From positions 176,865 through 240,864 of the forward strand of contig JBFLYK010000004.1 of the NCBI GenBank assembly GCA_040756995.1: 64,000 nt of DNA, given 5' to 3'. The stretch comes from BP-133 sp040756995 (GTDB lineage Bacteria > Actinomycetota > Acidimicrobiia > IMCC26256 > BP-133). The position numbers were made by a program, and so were the translations under genes. The notes under the pieces were generated by a model that was given only the letters and a program-made list of their open reading frames with translations, made no database searches and had not been told where the DNA came from. Below are positions 7,243 through 15,135 of this stretch, in pieces; positions within the stretch are counted from its first letter, which is position 1; each line of letters begins with the position of its first letter.

Positions 7243-9029
7243 TGAGCCTCCAGGAGGGCACACAGCTCGTCGGGCATGGGCGGCTTCGGTTCGTGGCTGA
7301 GGGTCACCTCGTCTCCCCGTTGACGGACGACGACGTTGAACTTGCCCTGCTCGGGGTCGGCCTGCGGATAGTCCTCCCGCGTGTGGCCTCCGCGACTCTC
7401 CCGCCGTTCGAGGGCGGCGCGGGCGATGCATTCCGACACCGCCAGCATCGAGCGCAGGTCGAGCGCCAGGTGCCAGCCGGGGTTGTACTGGCGATGCCCT
7501 TCCACCCCGACCCGCTCGGCCCGCTCCCGGAGTACGGCGAGTTCCTCCAGCGCCCGCTTCAGTTCGTCCTCGGTGCGGATGATGCCGACCAGGTTGTGCA
7601 TGCACTCCTGGAGGTCGCTCTGGATGGAGTAGGGATTCTCGGAGCCGCCTTCGAAGGGCCGGAGGGCCTGGCGGGCGCAGTCGTCGACCGTCGCCTGGTC
7701 CACCGACGGCCGGACGTCGAGCCCGCCGGCGTACTCCGCCGCACCGAGGCCGGCCCGCCGGCCGAAGACCAGCAGGTCGGACAGGGAGTTGCCGCCCAGC
7801 CGGTTGGCGCCGTGGAGACCGGCGGCGACCTCGCCGGCGGCGAACAGCCCGGGAACGGTGGACACCTGGGTCTCGGCGTCGACCCGGACACCACCCATCA
7901 CGTAGTGGCAGGTGGGGCCGACCTCCATGGGCTCCTTGGTGATGTCGACGTCGGCCAGCTCCCGGAACTGGTGGTACATCGACGGCAGCCGCTTCTTGAT
8001 GTACTCGGCGTCGCGGCGGGTGGCGATGTCGAGGAAGACGCCGCCGTGGGGACTGCCCCGGCCCTCCTTGGTCTCGGTGTTGATGGCCCGGGCGACCTCG
8101 TCCCGGGGGAGCAGGTCAGGGGTCCGCCGGCAGTTCTTCTTGTCGGTGTACCACCGATCGGCTTCCTCCTCGGTGTCGGCCGTCTCGGCGGCGAACATCT
8201 CGGGGATGTAGCGGAACATGAACCGCTCCCCTGCGCTGTTGCGCAGCACCCCGCCGTCGCCCCGCACCCCCTCGGTGACGAGAATGCCGCGCACCGACAG
8301 CGGCCACACCATCCCGGTGGGGTGGAACTGCACGAACTCCATGTCCATCAGGTCGGCGCCGGCCCACAGCGCCAGCGCGTGACCGTCGCCGGTGTACTCC
8401 CAGGAGTTGGAGGTGATCTTGTAGGCCTTGCCGATGCCGCCGGTGGCGAGCACGACGGCGGGAGCCCGGAAGATCACGAACCGGCCCGACTCCCGCCAGT
8501 ACCCGAAGGCGCCGGCGATCCGGTCGCCGTCCTTCAGCAGCCGGGTGATCGTGCACTCCATGAACACGTCGATGCCCCGGTGCACGGCGTGCTGCTGCAG
8601 GGTCCGGATCATCTCCAGGCCGGTGCGGTCGCCGACGTGGGCCAGGCGGGCGTAGCGGTGACCGCCGAAGTCCCGCTGGAGGATGCGCCCGTCCGCCGTG
8701 CGGTCGAAGAGCGCCCCCCACTCCTCGAGCTCGAGGACCCGTTCCGGCGCTTCCTGGGCGTGGATCTGAGCCATGCGCCAGTTGTTGATGAGCTTCCCGC
8801 CCCGCATCGTGTCGCGGAAGTGCACCCGCCAGTTGTCCTCGGGGTAGACGTTGCCGAGGGCGGCGGCGATGCCCCCTTCGGCCATCACCGTGTGGGCCTT
8901 GCCCAGCAGCGACTTGCAGACCAGGGCGGTGCGGGCCCCGGCCGCCGAGGCTTCCACGGCCGCCCGCAGCCCGGCGCCGCCGGCTCCGACGACCACCACG
9001 TCGAAGTCGTGGGTCTCGTACTCGGCCAT
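7239..9029 (-). CDS. sdhA: Succinate dehydrogenase flavoprotein subunit
   Basis: A protein of 596 residues. The N-terminal Rossmann fingerprint is VVVVGAGGAGLRAAVEAS. The FAD-attachment region lies around HTVMAEGGIAAAL, the substrate loop around QFHPTGM, and the active-site Arg/His region around MGGVRVDAETQ and LHGANRLGGNSL. It oxidises succinate to fumarate in the TCA cycle. The length and the 5'-C-A-B-3' gene order match mycobacterial Sdh1 rather than the sdhCDAB type. It starts directly after the sdhC stop with no spacer. Confidence 0.95.
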   Translation of the reverse strand: MAEYETHDFDVVVVGAGGAGLRAAVEASAAGARTALVCKSLLGKAHTVMAEGGIAAALGNVYPEDNWRVHFRDTMRGGKLINNWRMAQIHAQEAPERVLELEEWGALFDRTADGRILQRDFGGHRYARLAHVGDRTGLEMIRTLQQHAVHRGIDVFMECTITRLLKDGDRIAGAFGYWRESGRFVIFRAPAVVLATGGIGKAYKITSNSWEYTGDGHALALWAGADLMDMEFVQFHPTGMVWPLSVRGILVTEGVRGDGGVLRNSAGERFMFRYIPEMFAAETADTEEEADRWYTDKKNCRRTPDLLPRDEVARAINTETKEGRGSPHGGVFLDIATRRDAEYIKKRLPSMYHQFRELADVDITKEPMEVGPTCHYVMGGVRVDAETQVSTVPGLFAAGEVAAGLHGANRLGGNSLSDLLVFGRRAGLGAAEYAGGLDVRPSVDQATVDDCARQALRPFEGGSENPYSIQSDLQECMHNLVGIIRTEDELKRALEELAVLRERAERVGVEGHRQYNPGWHLALDLRSMLAVSECIARAALERRESRGGHTREDYPQADPEQGKFNVVVRQRGDEVTLSHEPKPPMPDELCALLEAQ

Positions 9030-9815
9030 CTAGAAGAACCTCAGGTCCCGGATCGTGCCGTTGGCCACGAGCCGGATGTAGAGGTCGGTGGCGGCCACGC
9101 CGACGAGGCTGATCCAGGCGATGAGCATGTGCCGCTCGTTCAGCCTGGTCACGAACTTCCAGACGCCGTAGCGGGCCGAGTTCTCCGACAGGCAGTCGAT
9201 GCGCCCGCCGCAGACGTGGCGGCAGGAGTGGCACGACAGCACGTAGGTGGCGAGCAGGATGGCGTTGGCCAGGAGGATCAGGGTGCCGACGCCCATCCCG
9301 AACCCGTCGGGGAAGTCGAAGGCCCGCAGCGCATCCCACAAGAGAAGGATCGGGAACGGCAGGACCAGATAGAAGAACAGCCGGTGGACGTTCTGGAGGA
9401 TCAGCGGAAAGCGGCTCTCCCCGCTGTAGCGGCGGGGGGCGTCGGGCACGGCGCAGGCCGGGGGCGACCAGAAGAAGGCCCGGTAGTACGCCTTCCGGTA
9501 GTAGTAGCAGGTGAGCCGGAACCCGAGGGGGAAGGGCAGGATCAGCAGTGCCGGGGAGAGCTGGAACCAGTCGCCGAACAGCTCGATGGTGGCGTGGTCG
9601 CAGCTCGTGGCCAGACACGGCGAGTAGAACGGCGACAGGTAGGGGTCGGCGAAGTAGTTCGTGTCGGCGAAGGCGGCCCAGGTGCCGTAGATGGTGAAGG
9701 CTCCGAGCACCACCACGGTGATGAGCGGCGCCACCCACCAGCGGTCCCGCCGCAGGGTCTTCGGCGCGTTGATCGCTACCGGCACCGCCCGGGTCTGATC
9801 CGTCGTGGCCGTCAT
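9030..9815 (-). CDS. sdhC: Sdh1-type membrane subunit with CHSCRH Rieske-like motif
   Basis: The ATG at 9815 follows GGGGGAGGA by about 10 bases, giving 261 residues. Hydrophobic segments lie near residues 29-49, 84-100, 140-160 and 174-194, with a last one near 230-250. The segment SCHSCRHVCGG (C195, H196, C198, H200, C202) is not found in classical SdhC/D. It fits the single large anchor of mycobacterial Sdh1 (Rv0249c-like), for which a membrane Rieske-type [2Fe-2S] cluster has been reported. It probably transfers electrons from SdhB to menaquinone. There is no separate sdhD. Confidence 0.85.
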   Translation of the reverse strand: MTATTDQTRAVPVAINAPKTLRRDRWWVAPLITVVVLGAFTIYGTWAAFADTNYFADPYLSPFYSPCLATSCDHATIELFGDWFQLSPALLILPFPLGFRLTCYYYRKAYYRAFFWSPPACAVPDAPRRYSGESRFPLILQNVHRLFFYLVLPFPILLLWDALRAFDFPDGFGMGVGTLILLANAILLATYVLSCHSCRHVCGGRIDCLSENSARYGVWKFVTRLNERHMLIAWISLVGVAATDLYIRLVANGTIRDLRFF

Positions 9816-9871
9816 CGTCGGGTGTTCCTCCCCCTTGGGTTTCACCACGGCGCCACTGATGGAGCCTGCTC

Positions 9872-10381
9872 CTACTCGAGGGGCTGCTCCCTCTCATCCG
9901 CCGGGGCCGGGTGCAGCTGACCTCGCCGGATCGTGCGCAAACACGCGTTCCACCGCAGGAGGGCGGAGTCGTCGTCTTCGGGCCGGATCCTCTCGGCTTT
10001 CTCGTAGTGGTCCATGGCATCGCGGAAGCAGTCGTAGGCCGCGACGCGCGACTTCCCTTTGCTCAGATAGGCGCGGGCCTGCCGTTCGAGGACGAGCCCG
10101 CCGTAGTAGTAGCGCTGATATTCGTCGTCGAGACGGGTGACGTATTCGTTGGCGCGGCGGGCGCCGCCGCTGCCCTCCCGGCCGAACTGGTCGGTGATGG
10201 ACAGGATCAGCACCGTGAGCGCGTACTGATCGCCGGGCTGGGCGTCGAGGACGTCGAGGCAGATGCTCTCGGCCTGCTCCGGCTCGTTCAGCAGCCGGTA
10301 CTGCTCGGCTCGCTTGATGGCCTTCGGGACGGCAGAGGTGGAGATGGGCTTGAGCTCGAACCCGTCGTCGCTCACGCTCAC
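9872..10381 (-). CDS. TPR-like helical protein heading the sdh operon
   Basis: A cytoplasmic protein of 169 residues with no signal or membrane segment. It has tetratricopeptide-like helix pairs: AIKRAEQYRLLNEPEQAESICLDVL, then YYGGLVLERQARAYLSKGK and CFRDAMDHYEKAERIRPED. The GTG start has GGGGGAGG 6-7 bases upstream. It lies 56 bp before sdhC on the same strand, so it is probably the first gene of the sdh operon, perhaps as an assembly or scaffolding factor. I do not recognise a named family. Confidence 0.65.
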   Translation of the reverse strand: MSVSDDGFELKPISTSAVPKAIKRAEQYRLLNEPEQAESICLDVLDAQPGDQYALTVLILSITDQFGREGSGGARRANEYVTRLDDEYQRYYYGGLVLERQARAYLSKGKSRVAAYDCFRDAMDHYEKAERIRPEDDDSALLRWNACLRTIRRGQLHPAPADEREQPLE

Positions 10382-10414
10382 GTTCCGCCTCCCCCCTAGG
10401 CGCCGGACCGTGCC

Positions 10415-10429
10415 CTGGAGAATATCCAG
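10415..10429 (-). promoter_or_regulatory. Short dyad upstream of the TPR-sdh operon
   Basis: CTGGA-GAATA-TCCAG sits 34 bp upstream of the TPR gene start, in the 88-bp gap that must contain the sdh promoter. It is the only AT-rich element there. It may be an operator or part of the -10 region. Confidence 0.3.
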
Positions 10430-10469
10430 TCGCGCCGCCCCGTGTCGCCGGGCCGGGCGGGCCGGCCGC

Positions 10470-11534
10470 TCAGCCCCCGGGGGCGATGCGGATGATCCGG
10501 TCGTCGCCGGCGAGGGGGCTGCCCCGACCGTCCTTGTTGGAGGTGGCGATGTAGACGGAGCCGTCGGGGGCGACGACGACGTCGCGCAGCCGGCCGAACT
10601 GCTCGTCGAAGAGGACCTCCTCGGAGGCGACCGACCCGTCCGGGTTGAACGTGAGGCGGCGCAGGTCCTCTCCCCGCAGCGTCACGAACAGCATCGAGCC
10701 CTTCCAGCCCGGAATGAGATCGGCGTCGTAGACGGCGCAGCCGGCCGGGGCGATCGACGGCGACCAGTTCTTGAGCCCGTTGCCGGCGGTGCCGGGCCAG
10801 CCGCCGTTGAAGCCCTGGCGCAGCTCGTTGACCTCGTCGTTGCCGCTCGGGCCGTGCTCGGTGGCCAGGAACCGCCCGCCGGGCGCGAAGCACAGCCCCT
10901 GCACGTTGCGGTGCCCCTTGCTGAAGATCGCCGCCTGGCCGGTGGTCGTGTCGACCCTGAGGACCTTCCCGTTGAGGCTCTTGTCGTCCTGAGACAGCTC
11001 GGGCTCGGCGGCGTCGCCCGTCCCGACGTAGAGGGCGCCGTCGGGGCCGAGAGCCAGGCGGCCGCCGTCGTGGATCTGCGCCTTCTTCACGCCCGAGACC
11101 ACCACGGCCGGCGGGGCGCCGGGGGCGTCGTAGCGCACCAGGCGGTTGTCGGTGGCGGTCGTGTACCAGAGGTAGCGCCGCCCGGTCCGGTCGAAGGCGA
11201 TGCCCATCAGCCCGCTCTCGCCCTGCTCGACGACGCCGTCGACGGTCTCGGGTTGGTCCCCCAGCCGGCGGACCCGGCCGGACCGCTCGGTGAACCAGAG
11301 TTTTCCGTCCCGGTCGAAGGCCATCGCCCAGACGGTGTCGAGCCCGGTGGCGATATCCGACGTCGCCAGCCGGACGGGCCCCTGCGCCGTCTGCGTCACC
11401 GTCGTGGTCTCCCCAGGCGGGACGACCTCGCCCTCTGACTTCGACCCGGTGTCGGAATCCGAGTTGCAGGCGCTGGCGACGGTGATGATCGACGCGAGCA
11501 GGAGGAGACCGACGCGATGACGAGCCATACCCAT
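10470..11534 (-). CDS. PQQ-dependent sugar (glucose/sorbosone-type) dehydrogenase lipoprotein
   Basis: A protein of 354 residues. A lipoprotein signal (LLLLASIITVASACNSDSD, lipobox ASAC) anchors it outside the membrane. The body is a six-bladed beta-propeller of the soluble glucose dehydrogenase/GSDH family, with GLDTVWAMAFDRDGKLWFTE, GLMGIAFDRTG, RLALGPDGALYVGTGD, HRNVQGLCFAP and TEHGPSGNDEVNEL (the H..G region typical of the PQQ site). It would oxidise aldoses and pass electrons to the respiratory chain; the substrate is unknown. The start could also be the ATG two codons later. It is divergent from the toxin-antitoxin pair. Confidence 0.85.
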   Translation of the reverse strand: MGMARHRVGLLLLASIITVASACNSDSDTGSKSEGEVVPPGETTTVTQTAQGPVRLATSDIATGLDTVWAMAFDRDGKLWFTERSGRVRRLGDQPETVDGVVEQGESGLMGIAFDRTGRRYLWYTTATDNRLVRYDAPGAPPAVVVSGVKKAQIHDGGRLALGPDGALYVGTGDAAEPELSQDDKSLNGKVLRVDTTTGQAAIFSKGHRNVQGLCFAPGGRFLATEHGPSGNDEVNELRQGFNGGWPGTAGNGLKNWSPSIAPAGCAVYDADLIPGWKGSMLFVTLRGEDLRRLTFNPDGSVASEEVLFDEQFGRLRDVVVAPDGSVYIATSNKDGRGSPLAGDDRIIRIAPGG

Positions 11535-11584
11535 TGTTTAGCCGGTTCGGCCTCCGCGGAACGTCGGCCGGCCCGGCGGCCGAC

Positions 11585-11605
11585 GGTGGTACCGCCGGTG
11601 GTACC
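11585..11605 (+). promoter_or_regulatory. Direct repeats GGTGGTACC, likely toxin-antitoxin autoregulatory operator
   Basis: GGTGGTACC occurs at 11585 and again at 11597, a 12-bp period, each containing the palindrome GGTACC. The repeats end 9 bp before the antitoxin ATG. Ribbon-helix-helix antitoxins usually bind such repeated short palindromes to repress their own operon. Confidence 0.55.
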
Positions 11606-11614
11606 ATCGTCCAC

Positions 11615-11863
11615 ATGCCCGCCGCCAAGCCCACCATCTCCCTGGACCCCGAGTTGCGCGATCAGATCGAGACCGCCGCCGCCAGCGCTGGTGTGTCGTT
11701 CTCGGCGTGGCTCGCCGAGGCGGCCCGCCAGCGGCTCCGTCGGGAGCGCCTCCTTGGTCTGATCGCCGAGTGGGAGGACGAACACGGCGCCTTCACCGAT
11801 GAGGAACGGGCCGAGGCGCGAGCCGAGCTCGGCATCGGCCGGCGGAGCGCGAAGAGCGCGTGA
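11615..11863 (+). CDS. Ribbon-helix-helix-type antitoxin of a PIN toxin pair
   Basis: A small protein of 82 residues. The N-terminal strand KPTISLDPELRDQIE followed by two helices (AASAGVSFSAWLAEAARQRL) fits an RHH DNA-binding domain. The acidic C-terminus (EWEDEHGAFTDEE) is the sort that wraps the toxin. The ATG at 11615 is chosen because it begins the RHH strand; the frame is open upstream without meaning. Its stop overlaps the toxin start (GTGA). Confidence 0.75.
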   Translation: MPAAKPTISLDPELRDQIETAAASAGVSFSAWLAEAARQRLRRERLLGLIAEWEDEHGAFTDEERAEARAELGIGRRSAKSA

Positions 11864-12246
11864 TCGTTCTCGACACCGGTGCGCTCCTCGCCCTGGAACG
11901 AAACGACCGAAAGCTCTGGGTCCGCCTCGACGAAGCCGTCCGGGCCGACATTCCGGTCGTCGTCCCCCTCGGTGCGCTCGCCCAGGCGTGGAGGGGTGGC
12001 CCCCGTCAGGCTCGGCTCGCCCAAGCCGTGTCAGACCTTGAGCCCGCCTCCTTCGACGAGGTGGCGCTGGCCGCCGGGGAGTTGTGCGGGAAGGCCGGCA
12101 CCGGCGATGTCATCGACGCCTCAGTCGCACTCGTTGCCGGCCGCCCAGCGGTCACGCACCTCTACACGTCCGACCCGGAGGACCTTGGGCGTCTGCTTCG
12201 TGCTGCGGGCGGTGAGCAAGGCCAACCGCAGATCATCCGCTGCTGA
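11860..12246 (+). CDS. PIN-domain ribonuclease toxin (VapC-like)
   Basis: A protein of 128 residues. The PIN acidic residues are visible: D5 in IVLDTGALLAL, an acid near E13, the Asp pair in TGDVIDASVAL, and a last Asp in LYTSDPEDL. VapC toxins cut RNA, often tRNA or rRNA, when free of antitoxin. The 4-bp overlap with the antitoxin shows a single transcript. It ends 30 bp before the convergent ABC solute-binding gene. The RNA target cannot be predicted. Confidence 0.82.
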   Translation: MIVLDTGALLALERNDRKLWVRLDEAVRADIPVVVPLGALAQAWRGGPRQARLAQAVSDLEPASFDEVALAAGELCGKAGTGDVIDASVALVAGRPAVTHLYTSDPEDLGRLLRAAGGEQGQPQIIRC

Positions 12247-12276
12247 CGAGAGTTCACCCGGCAGCAATGGCCGAAC

Positions 12277-13947
12277 CTACAGCTGGCGGTTGCAGATCGT
12301 GTCGGCCCGCTCGGGGATGTTCCCGGCGGCGCAGTCGAAGACCGGGTCGGGAAGGATCCGTTTCAGGTCCCAGCCGCCATCAGGAGCATCCACCCACTTG
12401 TAGATGAACTCTCGGTTGAACGAGTACGGGTTGGCGTTGTGGTTACCGGGCGGCCAGAAGAGCGTCACTCCCTGGCCGGAGTCCCACCCGTTCTTCTTCT
12501 GTTCGAGGGCGTCCCTCAGGCCCTGCCGGGTGAGGTCAGCGCCCAGCTGGGCGGCCGCCTTGGCCAGGATGCGGGTGCAGACCCAGCCCGACTGGGTGAT
12601 GTGGTGCATACCGGCGTAGCGCCACCTGAAGCCCTGGTACTCCCGGCCGTTGGTGCGCAGGAGCTCCGCCTGGAAGACCTTCATCTCCTCGTTCTCCGCC
12701 TCGGGGTTGTGCGGGTCTGGTGCGGTGGGTACGGCCCACGACGTGATCGTGTAGACCTTGTCCTTGATGTAGTCGCCGAAGATCGTGCCGGCGCCGGGGT
12801 CGCCGGTCAGGTGGTTGGCGGCGTAGCCGAGCTTCGGGGCCCACTTCTGAGCGTGGGCGTCATGGAAGAACTTGGCCACCGGTGCCGGCCAGGAGAACGA
12901 CAGAATGAAGTCCGGGTTGGCCGCCCGCATGGCCAGGACGTGCTGCGACTCATCGGGCGAGTCCCACTCCTGGGCCACGGTCTCGACGACCTTGATGTTG
13001 TGCTTGGCCAACTGCTTCGCGGCGACGTCGCGGGCGGCGATGTCCTCGCTGACGTTGAGATACATGATGCCGACCGTCTTTGGCTTGATGACCTCGGCCA
13101 CCCAGTCAGCGAGGGCGGCCGCTTCCCGGATGCCGTTGGCGTGGCAGGGGAACATCCATGGGTCTTCGTACTCGCTCTTGAACCACCCCCACGTCAGCCA
13201 GGGGACCTTGTCCTTCGCCAGCCGGTCGTGGATCACGTCGGTCAGCCAGCTGATCGAGGGCATGAAGGCGAAGACGTTGTCCTTCAATTTCTCGTAGCAC
13301 GCCCGACCCCGGGCGATGTCACCGCCGTCGTCACAGGTCACGAGCTGCAGCTTGCGGCCCGCCACCCCTCCCGTGCGGTTGATGTACTTCACCGCCGCGT
13401 CGAGGTTCTGCTCCTGGAGGCCGGCGATGAAGGGGCCCAGGCTCCTGGTGGCCGACGTCATATTGATCGTGCCGATCCGGATCGTGTCGGCCGTCACGCC
13501 AACATCAGAGGCGTAGTTCGCCTTGCCGCCCGGAGTCGGAGCGGCCGGCGTCGCGGGAGCGACCGGGCTGGCCAGTGCGGCGCCTGGCTTCGCCGCGATC
13601 GTCGGTTCCGCTCCCGGCACTCCACCACCGCCCCGAACGCCCGAGCCTTGCGCTGCGGTCTTGGCGTCGCCAGCAGCAGTGTCCTTGGGCGCCGAAGGTG
13701 ACGCCGCACTCCGGGCGGCCGTAGCGGCCGTAAGGCTGTTGGCCGAGGGGTCCGGGGCCGGGTTCACCGGAGTCTCCGAGGCTGGCATGGTCGCGGCGGT
13801 CGCGTCCGGTCCCGGCGACGTCGACTCTCCTTGGGAAGCCTCAGCGCCCTTCGGCGAAGTCTCGGACGACCCCCCGGAGCAGCCTCCCCCGACCAGGGCT
13901 AGAACGCTGAAGAGCGCGATGGAACTCCATACCCTTCGCAAAGCCAT
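12277..13947 (-). CDS. Orphan ABC-type branched-chain amino acid-like solute-binding lipoprotein
   Basis: The ATG at 13947 follows AGAGAGGTG closely and gives a signal peptide (MALRRVWSSIALFSVLALVG) ending at a Cys in GGGCSGG, so it is probably a lipoprotein, with a weak lipobox. A low-complexity Ala/Pro/Ser/Thr linker of about 125 residues precedes a type-I periplasmic binding fold: TIRIGTINMTSATRSLGPF, GGVAGRKLQLVTCDDGGD, FAFMPSISWLTDVI. No permease or ATPase is next to it. The similar binding protein at 31.6-33.1 kb has the same layout. Solute unknown. Confidence 0.8.
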   Translation of the reverse strand: MALRRVWSSIALFSVLALVGGGCSGGSSETSPKGAEASQGESTSPGPDATAATMPASETPVNPAPDPSANSLTAATAARSAASPSAPKDTAAGDAKTAAQGSGVRGGGGVPGAEPTIAAKPGAALASPVAPATPAAPTPGGKANYASDVGVTADTIRIGTINMTSATRSLGPFIAGLQEQNLDAAVKYINRTGGVAGRKLQLVTCDDGGDIARGRACYEKLKDNVFAFMPSISWLTDVIHDRLAKDKVPWLTWGWFKSEYEDPWMFPCHANGIREAAALADWVAEVIKPKTVGIMYLNVSEDIAARDVAAKQLAKHNIKVVETVAQEWDSPDESQHVLAMRAANPDFILSFSWPAPVAKFFHDAHAQKWAPKLGYAANHLTGDPGAGTIFGDYIKDKVYTITSWAVPTAPDPHNPEAENEEMKVFQAELLRTNGREYQGFRWRYAGMHHITQSGWVCTRILAKAAAQLGADLTRQGLRDALEQKKNGWDSGQGVTLFWPPGNHNANPYSFNREFIYKWVDAPDGGWDLKRILPDPVFDCAAGNIPERADTICNRQL

Positions 13948-14337
13948 CACCTCTCTCGCCACCGTCCGGGACCCCGTGCGGCGGCGCATGTTCATCGGTT
14001 CAAACGACTCCCATCGGCCCGCCGAGGCCGACCTGGCGGATGGCGGGCTTGGGGCGAGGACGTGTCGAAGCCTGGCTGTCCGTGATTGATCCCAATGCCG
14101 CTGGGGCGACCGCATCGAGGCACAGGTCGTCTTGGGCCGGTGTGCGCCACTGACCCTCTTTGGACACCACTTGGTGCCACCCGGATCCCGCTGAGCCCGC
14201 CCGACGTATCGTTACCACCGTTTATCTAACGGCGTCAACAAAAAGCTTCGTGTCGGGATCGGGTTGAGGGCTTCGGAGAGACCGCACCGCGCTGGGTTTG
14301 GTTGACAGTGTTCGACAAACAGTGGTAGCACTGCCAC
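13948..14337. other. 390-bp divergent intergenic region
   Basis: This gap separates the solute-binding gene from the divergent TetR gene. It holds the TetR promoter/operator at its right end and an AT-richer patch at 14205-14250 that may carry the promoter of the leftward gene. Nothing else was recognised. Confidence 0.6.
14302..14333 (+). promoter_or_regulatory. Promoter/operator of the TetR gene, matching the oxygenase operator
   Basis: TTGACA at 14302 is a good -35. It runs into CAGTGTT-CGACA-AACAGTGG, a partly symmetric 21-bp site sharing 15 of 21 bases with the operator before the carotenoid oxygenase. A second dyad CAGTG-GTAG-CACTG (14320-14333) overlaps it. The GTG start is only a few bases downstream, suggesting a leaderless transcript. 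Confidence 0.6.
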
Positions 14338-15030
14338 GTGGCGAGGCCGGCTCTCACAGACGAGCAGGTGGAGGTCCAGCGGGAGGCGGTCTGCGAGGCC
14401 GCCACCCGGCTCTTTGCGCGGCATGGTTTCGACGCCGTGACGATGCGGGCGATCGCGGAGGAGACGGGACGCAGCCATACGGCCGCTTACCGATACTTCC
14501 GCAACAAGGAGGAGATCTTCCAGCGGGTGCGGGCGGCTGCCTTTCACCGCTTCGCCGATTTCCTCGACGACGCCAGTCGGGGCGAAGACGACCCCGCTCG
14601 ACGAGTCACGAAGCTGATGCGCGCCTATGCGGACTTCGCCCTCGGTCACCCCGACCACTACCGGTTGATGTTCGAGATGACCGAAGGGCCGAGAGAGCCG
14701 ACCGCCGAACTCTCGGGGGCGCTCACGCGAGCCTTCGGCCACGCGCTTGTTGCCGCCGAGTCGGCCGTCGAGGCGAAGCTCCTGGTCGGCGAACCGAGGA
14801 CGTTGGCCCACCTGGTGTGGATCCCCTTGCATGGGGTCGTCTCACTGCACCTCGCTGGTCAACTGATCCATGGCCGGACCGTCGACGAGCTTGTGGAGCC
14901 GGTCATCGCGTTCGTCTTGGGCCGGAACATGCCCGGCGCCCCGCCGGCGGAGCGGCCGCGTCGCTCCGCGGGGCGGACCCGTACTCAGGGCAGCACCCCC
15001 GCGGCGCGCCGATCCCGCTCCCGGCAGTAG
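14338..15030 (+). CDS. TetR family repressor, likely of the carotenoid oxygenase
   Basis: A protein of 230 residues. The HTH is textbook (TRLFARHGFDAVTMRAIAEE, then THTAAYRYF-like SHTAAYRYFRNKEE), followed by a WHG-type C-terminal ligand domain (HPDHYRLMFEMTEGP, HLVWIPLHGVVSLHLAGQL). The tail is basic and low-complexity. The same inverted-repeat operator lies at its own promoter and before the next gene, so it probably represses both; this is inferred from the repeats. The inducer may be an apocarotenoid or another oxygenase substrate or product. Confidence 0.85.
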   Translation: MARPALTDEQVEVQREAVCEAATRLFARHGFDAVTMRAIAEETGRSHTAAYRYFRNKEEIFQRVRAAAFHRFADFLDDASRGEDDPARRVTKLMRAYADFALGHPDHYRLMFEMTEGPREPTAELSGALTRAFGHALVAAESAVEAKLLVGEPRTLAHLVWIPLHGVVSLHLAGQLIHGRTVDELVEPVIAFVLGRNMPGAPPAERPRRSAGRTRTQGSTPAARRSRSRQ

Positions 15031-15052
15031 CGGGGTAACGCCGACATTTTTC

Positions 15053-15077
15053 TTGACCACTGTTCATTTAACAGTGG
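15053..15077 (+). promoter_or_regulatory. TetR operator and -35 before the carotenoid oxygenase
   Basis: TTGACC at 15053 overlaps a perfect inverted repeat CCACTGTT-N5-AACAGTGG (15057-15077). Both the right arm and the TTGA overlap match the site before the TetR gene. It is 59 bp upstream of the oxygenase GTG. Confidence 0.65.
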
Positions 15078-15135
15078 AAACTGCTACCTGATTCTGCCGG
15101 CGGTGAACGCCGGGCTGCGAAGGAGGGAGCATCAG

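Noticed and set aside
7242..9920. An 892-codon open frame opposite sdhA, sdhB and sdhC
   Set aside because: It is low-complexity Gly/Pro/Val/Arg sequence with no domain, lies antisense to confidently identified genes, and is the kind of frame GC-rich codon bias produces.
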